A stretch of 64,000 nucleotides of DNA from contig JABUFB010000009.1 of NCBI GenBank assembly GCA_013314775.1, forward strand, positions 402,428-466,427, written 5' to 3'. A program made the position numbers and the translations under genes. Every line of letters starts with the position of its first letter. Position 1 is the stretch's first letter. Below the pieces are notes generated by a model. The model saw only the letters and a list, made by a program, of their open reading frames with translations. It was not told the DNA's origin and did no database searches. Source of the DNA: Armatimonadota bacterium. GTDB taxonomy: Bacteria > Armatimonadota > Zipacnadia > Zipacnadales > JABUFB01. Shown here in pieces: positions 56,446 to 64,000 of the stretch.

Positions 56446-57555
56446 CTACCCGTGCCGGATCTCCGACCACGGCGTGTAGGGCATGCCGTGCGCATCAGCT
56501 ACTGCCTGGTGGACCACGTTCCCCGCGAACACGTTCACCCCCGGCTGCAGTTCGGGTGCCCTGCAGATCGCTTCCGTGAGTCCGAAAGTCGCCAGCTTCA
56601 CGGCGTATGGCAGTGTTGCGTTGGTGAGTGCCTGCGTGGCGGTGCGCGCGTAGGTTCCCGGCATGTTCGCAACACAGTAGTGAATGACCCCGTGCTCCGT
56701 GAAGACCGGGTCGAGATGGGTCGTTGGGCGCGATGTCTCCGCGCATCCGCCCTGATCGATGGCGATATCTACGAGAACGGATCCCGGCTCCATGAGGTCG
56801 AGCATTTCGCGCCGGATGAGCTTGGGGGTCTTGGCTCCGGGCACAAGTACCGCGCAGATCAGCAGGTCGGCGCGGGGCAGGCATTCCACCAGGTTGTGTT
56901 CATTGGAGTAGAGTGTGTTGACGCCGGGAATGGCCAGGTCCAGGAAGCGCATGCGTTCCAGATCGACTTCGAGGATTGTGACATCCGCTCCGAGACCGGT
57001 TGCCATGCGCGCGGCGTTGAGGCCTGCCGTGCCGCCTCCGATCACCACCACGTTGCCCGGCAGCACCCCGGGTACCCCGTCGAGCAAGACGCCCTTGCCT
57101 CCCTGGGTGGTGCTCAGGTAATACGCCCCGACGATGGCGCTCATGCGTCCCGCTATCTCGCTCATGGGCTCGAGTAGTGGCAGATGGCGACCCACCGCAA
57201 CTGTCTCGTATGCGATGGCAGTGGTGCCGCTGGATATCAGCGCCTCGGTGAGCGGGCGATTCGCCGCCAGATGCAGGTAGGTGAACAGGAGCAGACCCGG
57301 GCGCAAATAGGCGTACTCCTGGGCGATCGGCTCCTTCACCTTCAGCACGAAATCACATTCCCAGGCTTCCGCCGCCGAGGGCACCAGCGTCGCCCCGGCC
57401 TCCTCATAGGCCGCGTCAGGGAACCCGGCATCGGCGCCGGCGCCCCGCTCGATGAGTACCTGGTGCCCCTTGCTGGTGAACATTCGCACGCCACCCGGCG
57501 TGCAGGCGACGCGGCTCTCCTCGGTCTTGATCTCGCGCGGCACTCCAATGCGCAT
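56446..57555 (-). CDS. ald: Alanine dehydrogenase
   Basis: A 369-residue NAD-dependent enzyme interconverting L-alanine and pyruvate plus ammonia. It begins with [20 protein letters not shown], then [13 protein letters not shown] (substrate Lys) and [13 protein letters not shown] (catalytic His). The NAD-binding Gly motif is [17 protein letters not shown], followed by [20 protein letters not shown] and [18 protein letters not shown]. All are diagnostic of alanine dehydrogenase, and the length is normal. The start is ATG 57555 behind GGGAGTG; a longer open frame upstream has no protein character. It is convergent with the six-hairpin gene (37 bases apart) and unrelated to the glycan genes. Confidence 0.96.
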   Translation of the reverse strand: MRIGVPREIKTEESRVACTPGGVRMFTSKGHQVLIERGAGADAGFPDAAYEEAGATLVPSAAEAWECDFVLKVKEPIAQEYAYLRPGLLLFTYLHLAANRPLTEALISSGTTAIAYETVAVGRHLPLLEPMSEIAGRMSAIVGAYYLSTTQGGKGVLLDGVPGVLPGNVVVIGGGTAGLNAARMATGLGADVTILEVDLERMRFLDLAIPGVNTLYSNEHNLVECLPRADLLICAVLVPGAKTPKLIRREMLDLMEPGSVLVDIAIDQGGCAETSRPTTHLDPVFTEHGVIHYCVANMPGTYARTATQALTNATLPYAVKLATFGLTEAICRAPELQPGVNVFAGNVVHQAVADAHGMPYTPWSEIRHG

Positions 57556-58174
57556 GCGGTTCACTCCCTTGCTGCGAAGTCCAGCCCGGCGTCGATACTG
57601 CCGGCTTTCCGATGCCCGCGAACCATTTCGTCGAAGTCTGCGAGAAAGTCCTGTGAACATAATTCTCGGCTCATGCACGACACCCCTGCACGCGGGCACC
57701 ATATTGCATCCGTTGGTGCCTCCGCTCGTCACCGACGGCGCATCGCGAAGGAACCTGCCGGGTGTGCGAGGAATGGGCCGGCACACCGGCAGCCATGCAC
57801 CAAGAGCCGCAGTTTGAGGAGCACCGACGAACTTCGTCCCGCAGCGACTCCGCGGCAGAGCAAAGGAAGCGTGGAGGCGCTCGCGAAACAGGCGCTCACG
57901 CTGCGTTACCGGCCTATTCCACGCCCCCCGGGCAACGCCGATCACGCGGGCGGGTTCCGTTCTCGGCCCACGCAGCAGAAGGTCGCCCGGCAGTGCTCGG
58001 GCACCAAAGGCTGGGGCGTCAGGCTTGAGGACGGCTCCACAAACGCGGGCGTCCGGATGGGCCTGATCTGCGACCGCCCAGGGCCTGCACAGGATGGAAC
58101 CGCACGAAGCGGAGCCCTGCGAGAAGCAAAATGGTCTCGGTTTCTGATCCGCGCCTCGAGGAGATGGCGGGAGT
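57556..58174. other. Divergent intergenic region between ald and the C25 peptidase gene
   Basis: About 620 bases with no supported gene. It should contain promoters for leftward ald and rightward peptidase; I cannot pick convincing elements. Open frames here are GC-driven and overlap on both strands. Confidence 0.45.
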
Positions 58175-59539
58175 ATGACTCGCCCCGGATTCCTTCGTAT
58201 TGCTGTCGCGGCGTCTTTCGCGCTGGTGACCCTCGTCTCGGCCCAGAGCGTCCCCGCGCGCCCTGGCCTGCTGGCGATCTGCCCCGGGGCATGGGTGAAT
58301 GACATGCGGCCCTGGGTGGAGGCCCGCAGTCAGGCCTTCGACGCCCGGTGCGTGGCGCTTGAGGATGTGCTGGCCCGGGAGGATGGCGTCGATGCCCCGG
58401 AGCGAATCAAGCGCTATCTGTACCGCGAGTGGCGCGAGAATGGTCTGCAGCTCGCCCTACTGGTGGGCGATGCGGATACCTTCCCGGTGCGGTGGATGGT
58501 GCTGGATCGCAACACCACCGAGGCTTTCGACTACGCTTTCTACGCAAGCGACCTGTACTACGCGGACCTCGCGAGGGCCGATGGCAGCTTCGATGACTGG
58601 AATGCCCGGAAGGACGGCTTCCACGGGAGCTACTTCGGGGAAGTCCGCGGTGAGCATTTCAAGGAGCCGCCGATCAACTTCGACGCCGTTTCTTATGTGC
58701 CGGAAATCGGCGTTGGGCGCTGGCCTGTATCGACTGTGGACGATCTGCGAGCGGTGCTTGCCAAGACGCTGGAGTGGGAGCGCACTCGGCGCACCGGGCC
58801 ACCGAGGGCACTCATGCTGCACCCAGACGGCTGGGTAGATATGCGCGAGCGCCTGAGATCCCAGGCGGAAGCCCTCACCAAAGCGGGCTGGACGGTGGAG
58901 CAACAGTTCTACGGCGGCGAACCGAAGCAGCCCACTCCGGCCACAACCGTGGCATCGGTCCTGGGCGGCAAGGAACTCATTCTGCACGCCGGCCACGGGA
59001 ACTCAGATGTTTGGGACGGCTGCCTGGGTCCCCGGGAGCGTGATGCTCTGGTTGCGGCCGCGCCGGGAATCTTCTTCTCCGTGGGCTGCGGGACCGCACA
59101 CTTCGCTACGGAGCCGCCGTACGGTGCTTACCTGGACACTCGCGGTATCCTGCATCGCGGCACGGTGGACGGCGAGGTCTTCACTTCGGAGCCGCCGGCG
59201 CCTGCGGCACTGCAGCCTGGGCGATTCAACAGCACGGGATTGGGCGAACGCCTCCTGCGCTCACCCCGCAGTGGCGCGGTTGCCTACATTGGCTGCAATA
59301 CCGGCGCGCAACCGTGCGCCATGACGCTCCTGGATGGCTTCCTGCAGAGCGTCTCCGGAGGGAGCACCACCGTCGGCTCGGCCTGGAAGGACGCGCTGGC
59401 CTACTACTGGCAGACCGAGAAGCTGGACGAACTGACCCCCACGGAGGACTGGTACCCGCCCAGCATCTTCTTCCAGGGCATGAAATTCATGCTCTTCGGC
59501 GATCCGGCGGTGAGTATACCGGAGGCAGCGGAGAAGTAA
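58175..59539 (+). CDS. Secreted gingipain-family (C25) cysteine peptidase
   Basis: A 454-residue exported protein with signal peptide TRPGFLRIAVAASFALVTLVSAQ. The caspase-like fold of peptidase family C25 is shown by LQLALLVGDADTFPVRW, YASDLYYADL, YVPEIGVGRWPVST and the catalytic pair: His274 in ILHAGHGN and Cys305 in FFSVGCGTAHF. A further conserved segment is GAVAYIGCNTGAQP. Such enzymes cleave proteins outside the cell or process surface proteins. There is no long prodomain, immunoglobulin-like tail or sorting domain, so it is a compact form. The ATG start follows GGCGGGAGT. It is placed upstream of the DUF4838 protein on the same strand. Confidence 0.82.
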   Translation: MTRPGFLRIAVAASFALVTLVSAQSVPARPGLLAICPGAWVNDMRPWVEARSQAFDARCVALEDVLAREDGVDAPERIKRYLYREWRENGLQLALLVGDADTFPVRWMVLDRNTTEAFDYAFYASDLYYADLARADGSFDDWNARKDGFHGSYFGEVRGEHFKEPPINFDAVSYVPEIGVGRWPVSTVDDLRAVLAKTLEWERTRRTGPPRALMLHPDGWVDMRERLRSQAEALTKAGWTVEQQFYGGEPKQPTPATTVASVLGGKELILHAGHGNSDVWDGCLGPRERDALVAAAPGIFFSVGCGTAHFATEPPYGAYLDTRGILHRGTVDGEVFTSEPPAPAALQPGRFNSTGLGERLLRSPRSGAVAYIGCNTGAQPCAMTLLDGFLQSVSGGSTTVGSAWKDALAYYWQTEKLDELTPTEDWYPPSIFFQGMKFMLFGDPAVSIPEAAEK

Positions 59540-59711
59540 TATCGGCTGCTCTGGCCAAACGCCTTATGGTCGGATTCGGCGCGGTTCCCGGTTTCCGCTT
59601 CCGCCATCCGGATCAACTGGTCTCCTTCTTGGGCCGGCATAGCAGGGATTCCTGACTGACAGATCGAACTGCGCAGACAGCGTGTCTGGTAAGGGAGTTC
59701 AGGAGGTTACG

Positions 59712-62700
59712 ATGAGTATGCTCTGTCGCGGGAGCCTGCATGGGTTGCGGAAGGGCTTTGCACTTGCAGTGTGTGCCTTGGTGCTCTTCCCCGGCGCATT
59801 ACTTGCGGAGAACCTCTACCCGGACCCGGGCTTTGAAGCCACCGGCGAAGTCGGTCAGGCCCACAACGGCGCGCGTGCCGGCTGTCTGCGCGTGGGTGCC
59901 CGTAACTACTGGGGCGAACTCGGGGTCACGCTGACCGTAGAGCCTTTTGCCCGCTACAGGGTGACCGAGTGGGTGAAAGGCAATGTCGGCGGAGGCACAT
60001 TCTTCGCGCCACACTGCTACGACTGGAATAGCTACGAGTGGGCCTTCGTGACCCCACACGTTGTCCAGGTCCCCGGCGATTGGACGAAAGTGGAGGCCAC
60101 TTTCGTCGCACCTAACGGCACCATGCGCGTCAACGCACTGGCCTACCTCAATGCCGAGAACAGTGAGGTCTGGGTGGACGATGTGGTTGTGGAGAAGATC
60201 GCTGAACCCGCTGAAGTCATGGCCGAGATAGAGGCGAAGGCCTCTCGTACCGACGACGAAACTCAGATGCTGGCTCGATGGTACATCAGGCACGGGCGCA
60301 TCGCAGAGGCCACGGATCTGATGAGAGGCTCCACGGGCATTGCCCGTGCGGACATCGCCAACCAGATCGCCCTGCAGATTGAAGACCCGACCGAGCGCAG
60401 GCCGTACGTGGTGGAGATGCTGGCCCACGGAGGCCCCACCTGGCACGAGGGCATGCGACGGTTCCAGGAGATCGCCCGTGGGTTCAGCGATGACCAGCGG
60501 CTGCTCATGGCGGTGGAAGCTCTGGCGGCCAACGCCGGCAATGAGCGGACCGTGCAGGCGTTCCAGCTGGTGGTTGGCAGCGTCACGGCATCGGGTGCGC
60601 CGCTGGGGACCGTGGCGGAGACCATGGCGCGGATGGATCGGACCCGCGAGGCGCTCAAGAACGCCGCTAGGCAGATCCCGGCGGACAGTCCGGCTGCAGC
60701 CCAATTGGCAAAGGTCATCGCCGCAACGGATGAGGAGGCGAGTCAGGTGGAATCCCGCCGGGCAAGTCTCGGTTCATGCCAGGTGCGTATCGGCGGCCAG
60801 GTGCTGACGCCAAAGACCCATGCCATCGTTGTGCCCAACCGCGCCACGCCCCAGGAAGAGTATGCCGCGCGTGAAATGCGCTACCACCTCGAACTCATCA
60901 CCGGCGGAGAGTTCCCGATTCTGACGGAGCGGGCGGCCCGCGGCCTGACGCCGATACTCGTGGGCAAGTGCCGCCAGACCCGGCGACTCGCGCCCGACAT
61001 TGACTTCGGGGGCCTCGGGCAGGAGGGCATCCACATCAGGACGGTGGGCCCGGCGCTGATCCTCGCGGGTAATGAACGCGGGGTGCTCTACGCCACCTAC
61101 TCCTTCCTGGAGGACAACCTGGGATGCCGCTGGTTCACCCCGGACTGCGCCACATGGCCCCGGAAGGGTACGATCAACGTGCCCGAGGTCGACAGGCGTT
61201 ACATCCCGCCGCTGGAGTTCCGGATGGGCGACTACCCGGTGGCGCGGAACGGCGGCTTCGCGGCGCGCCTGCGGCTCAATGGGGACAATCACGGGATGAG
61301 CGAGGAGCAGGGCGGGACCCGAGGAGTCTTGGGGCTGGCCCATACCTTCGCGGCCCTTTGTCCGCCGGAGCGTTACTTCGCGACACACCCCGAGTACTTC
61401 TCGCTGGTGGGCGGGAAACGCCAATCGGGGTACGCGCAACTATGTCTCACCAATCCCGATGTGCTGCGCATCTGCACTGAAGGAGTGCGCCGCTGGATTC
61501 GCGAGCACCCGGACAAGAAGGTCTTTTCAGTCTCACAAAATGACACCCACAACTACTGCGAATGCGAAAACTGCACAGCGGTCGCTGAGGAAGAGGGTAG
61601 TCAGGCCGGGCCGGTGGTGCGTTTTTGCAATGCCATCGCAGATGACATCAAGGACGACTACCCGGACGTGGCCATCGAAACCCTGGCTTACCAGTACACT
61701 CGCAAGCCGCCGAAGATCACGAAGCCACGCCCGAATGTGATTATCTGCCTGTGCAGCATCGAGTGCTGCTTCATTCATCCGCTGGGCACCGACCCCTTCA
61801 ACAAGAGCTTCGCCGAGGACATTCGCGGCTGGAGCAAGATCTGCGACCGGCTCTGGATCTGGGACTATGTGATCAACTACGCTCACTCCATTTGTCCCTT
61901 TCCGAACCTGCGAGTGCTGAAGCCCAACATCAACTTCTTCATCAACAATGGCGTGAAGGGCATTTACGAGGAGTCATGCTACTTCACCAGGGGCTCGGAG
62001 CTCCAGGAACTGCGCAACTACATCATGGCCAAGACGCTCTGGGACCCGACCTACGACACCGAACGAGCCATCGCCGAGTTCTGCGCGGCGTACTACGGTC
62101 CGGCGGCGCCCCATGTGCGGCGGTACATCGACCTGATCCACAACGCCACGCAGAAGAACCCGAAGCTGCACGTCATGATCTATACCCACCCGCGGGAGTA
62201 CGTGACCCCGAAGATGATCGCTTCGGCCCAGGCGATTTTCGACCGTGCTGAGGCCTCTGTGAAGGACGATCCCGTGCTCCTGCATCGGGTGCAGGTGGCT
62301 CGCCTGCCCATCCTCTATGCGGCCATCACACTGGGTACGTCAGGCGCATTCACCGAGAGCGGCGACACCCTGATCCAGCGCCAGGGGGAGAGCGTGGCGG
62401 CGCTCGCGGACCAGTTCGAGAAGATAGCGCGAGCCGAGGGCGTCACTGCGGTGCGCGAGGGCGGACCTGATGCCGGCCTCGACGCCTGGCTGCAGTCGGT
62501 TCCGCGCCGGCCCGGCGTCTTGCCCATCAAGCGCATCCGCAATGGGCAGCTGGAGGTCAGCGTCCTGCCGGATCTCGGTGGCCGACTCTTCCGGATGAAG
62601 CAGGTTGCCACCGGCCGCGATCTGCTCCAGGTGCTGGGAACCGAGACAGCGCGTCTACCCGACGACGGCGGCTATGAGGAGTACAGCGAGCCGGGCTACC

Positions 62701-63254
62701 GCTCGGCCGGCTGGTCGGAAGTGTACACCGTCAAGGAGCACGGAGAGGGCTTCATTGTGCTCGAGGCCAACCTGCGCAATGGCCTGCGGCTTACGCGGAA
62801 GCTTGAGCTTGACCCGGAGCGCCCATTGCTGAAGATCGCATCAACCGTGACCAATGTCTCCGACCAGACTCGCACCAGCGGTCTGCGCGCGCACCCGGAG
62901 TTCGCGGTGACCTCGACTGCAGATGCCACCGTGCGGATCCTGGGCGCGGACGGTGCGTGGAGCACTATCGCGCTGGCCAATCCGGCTGATCCCGCCGCCG
63001 AGAAGAACGTGTGGCTGCGCGAAAGCGATTGCCCTGCGGGCAAGTGGGCGGTGGTGGATGAGCAGACCGGAGTAGCGATCCTGAACGAGTTCGATACCCG
63101 CCAGGTTTCCCACTGCCTTCTCAACTGGAACGGCCGCACGTCCCGGGTCAATCTGGAACTCTTCGCGCCGGAGCGGACTCTGGCGCCGGGCGAAAGCCAG
63201 ACGATCGAGCATTCGTATGAAGTCGTTGCGCCGGATGACCTGAAAGGCAGGTAG
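59712..63254 (+). CDS. Secreted DUF4838-family alpha-glucuronidase/GH20-like protein
   Basis: An 1180-residue exported protein with signal segment GFALAVCALVLFPGALLA. An N-terminal carbohydrate-binding-like beta-sandwich (about 25-160; NLYPDPGFEATGEVGQAHNG) is followed by a helical repeat region (about 165-340). A GH20/GH67-type N-terminal domain (about 365-490; EEYAARELRYHLELITGGE-like segment and VLYATYSFLEDNLGCRWFTP) precedes the DUF4838 barrel (about 500-790; VFSVSQNDTHNYCECENC; LWIWDYVINYAHS; YEESCYFTRGSELQEL). A C-terminal galactose-mutarotase-like beta-sandwich (about 940-1175) ends the protein. It probably acts on glucuronate- or hexosamine-containing glycan. The start is ATG 59712, 5 bases after AGGAGG. 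Confidence 0.8.
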   Translation: MSMLCRGSLHGLRKGFALAVCALVLFPGALLAENLYPDPGFEATGEVGQAHNGARAGCLRVGARNYWGELGVTLTVEPFARYRVTEWVKGNVGGGTFFAPHCYDWNSYEWAFVTPHVVQVPGDWTKVEATFVAPNGTMRVNALAYLNAENSEVWVDDVVVEKIAEPAEVMAEIEAKASRTDDETQMLARWYIRHGRIAEATDLMRGSTGIARADIANQIALQIEDPTERRPYVVEMLAHGGPTWHEGMRRFQEIARGFSDDQRLLMAVEALAANAGNERTVQAFQLVVGSVTASGAPLGTVAETMARMDRTREALKNAARQIPADSPAAAQLAKVIAATDEEASQVESRRASLGSCQVRIGGQVLTPKTHAIVVPNRATPQEEYAAREMRYHLELITGGEFPILTERAARGLTPILVGKCRQTRRLAPDIDFGGLGQEGIHIRTVGPALILAGNERGVLYATYSFLEDNLGCRWFTPDCATWPRKGTINVPEVDRRYIPPLEFRMGDYPVARNGGFAARLRLNGDNHGMSEEQGGTRGVLGLAHTFAALCPPERYFATHPEYFSLVGGKRQSGYAQLCLTNPDVLRICTEGVRRWIREHPDKKVFSVSQNDTHNYCECENCTAVAEEEGSQAGPVVRFCNAIADDIKDDYPDVAIETLAYQYTRKPPKITKPRPNVIICLCSIECCFIHPLGTDPFNKSFAEDIRGWSKICDRLWIWDYVINYAHSICPFPNLRVLKPNINFFINNGVKGIYEESCYFTRGSELQELRNYIMAKTLWDPTYDTERAIAEFCAAYYGPAAPHVRRYIDLIHNATQKNPKLHVMIYTHPREYVTPKMIASAQAIFDRAEASVKDDPVLLHRVQVARLPILYAAITLGTSGAFTESGDTLIQRQGESVAALADQFEKIARAEGVTAVREGGPDAGLDAWLQSVPRRPGVLPIKRIRNGQLEVSVLPDLGGRLFRMKQVATGRDLLQVLGTETARLPDDGGYEEYSEPGYRSAGWSEVYTVKEHGEGFIVLEANLRNGLRLTRKLELDPERPLLKIASTVTNVSDQTRTSGLRAHPEFAVTSTADATVRILGADGAWSTIALANPADPAAEKNVWLRESDCPAGKWAVVDEQTGVAILNEFDTRQVSHCLLNWNGRTSRVNLELFAPERTLAPGESQTIEHSYEVVAPDDLKGR

Positions 63255-63303
63255 CGTTGCGTCGTGGCGGGACTGCAGTTGGGGCGCGAGACGGGGGGCC
63301 TCC

Positions 63304-64000
63304 CTAACGCGGGAACGCCGCCACCTCCCGCACCCACATGATATTCGGGCGTGCGGCCGGGCCATCTCCCGCCGCCTGTTCGATGCGCAGGCCTTTCACC
63401 TCGGTCGGGGCGAAGGCATGCTCCGTGAAGGAGTGGTCGCCCTCCTGCGACACCTCTGCCAGCGTCACTGGTCCGGCATCGGTAAGACCAAACACCGTGA
63501 ACTTCCGCGAGGTCCACGGCCGACCGCCATCCACGGACCAGTAGATTTGCACCGCGCCAATCTGCCGCACCTGCGGAAAGCTGATCTCAATCCAGTGGGG
63601 CTCGCTACGATCGGCGGATGCCCAGGCCTGCCTCGTCCAGTGCAGGCCCTCCACGTCGATAGTGCCATCGATGAGCACACCGGGCGAATAGCCGTCATGC
63701 GACGAGTCCGCCGTGACCAGCGCGCCAGTGGATGCCGGCACTGGTGCGTGCACTTGCATGCCTCCTGGTTGGAGCATTATGGCTGGAGTTTCGCCGCGCA
63801 GGCCACCGCTGACCTCCCCGAATGGCACAGGCAGGGAGTCCGTACCGAAGTCTAATGCCGGGGCGTGAATTTTGCTGAGAACGCAGGGAGCTACCCTTTG
63901 TTCGGAGAACGGTAGGTTGTCACCCAAAACCAATCTCCGAGGGGGTAGCTCCGTGAGCACAGTATCGATAGCGCCGTTGGATGTCAACACGTACGAGCGG
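63304..64000 (-). CDS. Discoidin (F5/8 type C)-domain protein, C-terminal part (5' end outside window)
   Basis: The minus-strand frame is open to the right edge, so only the last 232 codons are seen. Residues from about 100 to the end of the visible part form a galactose-binding/discoidin module: VTADSSHDGYSPGVLIDG, HWIEISFPQVRQIGAVQIYW, SRKFTVFGLTDAGPVTLAEV and the terminal IMWVREVAAF strand. The part before it resembles the end of another beta-sandwich. The complete protein is probably a large secreted carbohydrate-active or carbohydrate-binding protein like its neighbours. It converges on the DUF4838 gene. Confidence 0.75.
   Translation of the reverse strand, partial: RSYVLTSNGAIDTVLTELPPRRLVLGDNLPFSEQRVAPCVLSKIHAPALDFGTDSLPVPFGEVSGGLRGETPAIMLQPGGMQVHAPVPASTGALVTADSSHDGYSPGVLIDGTIDVEGLHWTRQAWASADRSEPHWIEISFPQVRQIGAVQIYWSVDGGRPWTSRKFTVFGLTDAGPVTLAEVSQEGDHSFTEHAFAPTEVKGLRIEQAAGDGPAARPNIMWVREVAAFPR

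Noticed and set aside
57184..58302. A 372-codon plus-strand frame overlapping ald and the gap
   Set aside because: It overlaps ald antisense and continues into noncoding DNA; the sequence is Arg/Ser/Pro-rich without domains.

Overview
The window looks like chromosomal DNA from an uncultured, GC-rich, surface-glycan-rich bacterium, most likely Armatimonadota or a relative. The main clue is the pseudopilin at 31307-31969, whose N-terminus ([19 protein letters not shown], then [20 protein letters not shown]) and C-terminal H-x9-DG motif are typical of that phylum. A PEP-CTERM-like anchor, a dockerin and several large secreted glycan-active proteins agree with this. The assignment is inference from protein signatures only; there is no rRNA gene.

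Region 1 (1-16.5 kb) is a polysaccharide biosynthesis locus. Plus-strand glycosyltransferases (GT4 fragment, GT-B-like protein, GT2, two GT39/PMT-like membrane proteins) converge near 5.67 kb on a minus-strand group: methyltransferase, GT39-like protein, polysaccharide deacetylase, truncated flippase, O-antigen ligase/polymerase and intact flippase. The locus is decaying or recombining. The methyltransferase and one GT39 gene are split by single frameshifts, one GT39 gene lacks its N-terminal half, and a second flippase copy retains only its C-terminal half.

Region 2 (14.3-21.4 kb) is the export and control operon, transcribed leftward: a giant Wza-type export protein, then a Wzz-type chain-length protein, then a tyrosine autokinase with a C-terminal tyrosine cluster. 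The export protein has 16 SLBB repeats where two or so are usual.

Region 3 (22.5-26.9 kb) pairs a phenylacetate-CoA-ligase/CapK-like adenylating enzyme with a FeeM-like N-acyl amino acid synthase. Opposite them lies a PEP-CTERM-like surface protein with a strong promoter that carries a palindrome in its spacer. Acyltransferases and AMP-ligases are known companions of exosortase/EPS loci, so regions 1-3 may form one envelope system. No exosortase is visible in the window.

Region 4 (27-64 kb) is dominated by secreted carbohydrate-active or carbohydrate-binding proteins: beta-helix proteins (one with a dockerin), TIM-barrel hydrolase-like proteins, a GH99/WbsX-like protein, LamG and discoidin domains, heparinase II/III, a six-hairpin protein and a DUF4838 protein. 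A gingipain-type cysteine peptidase is also present. No SusC/SusD pair is present. Interspersed housekeeping genes are a standalone B12-dependent methionine synthase reactivation domain, divergent tRNA-Leu(CAA) and tRNA-Asp(GUC), a perR-katG peroxide-defence pair, and alanine dehydrogenase. Both window ends cut genes.
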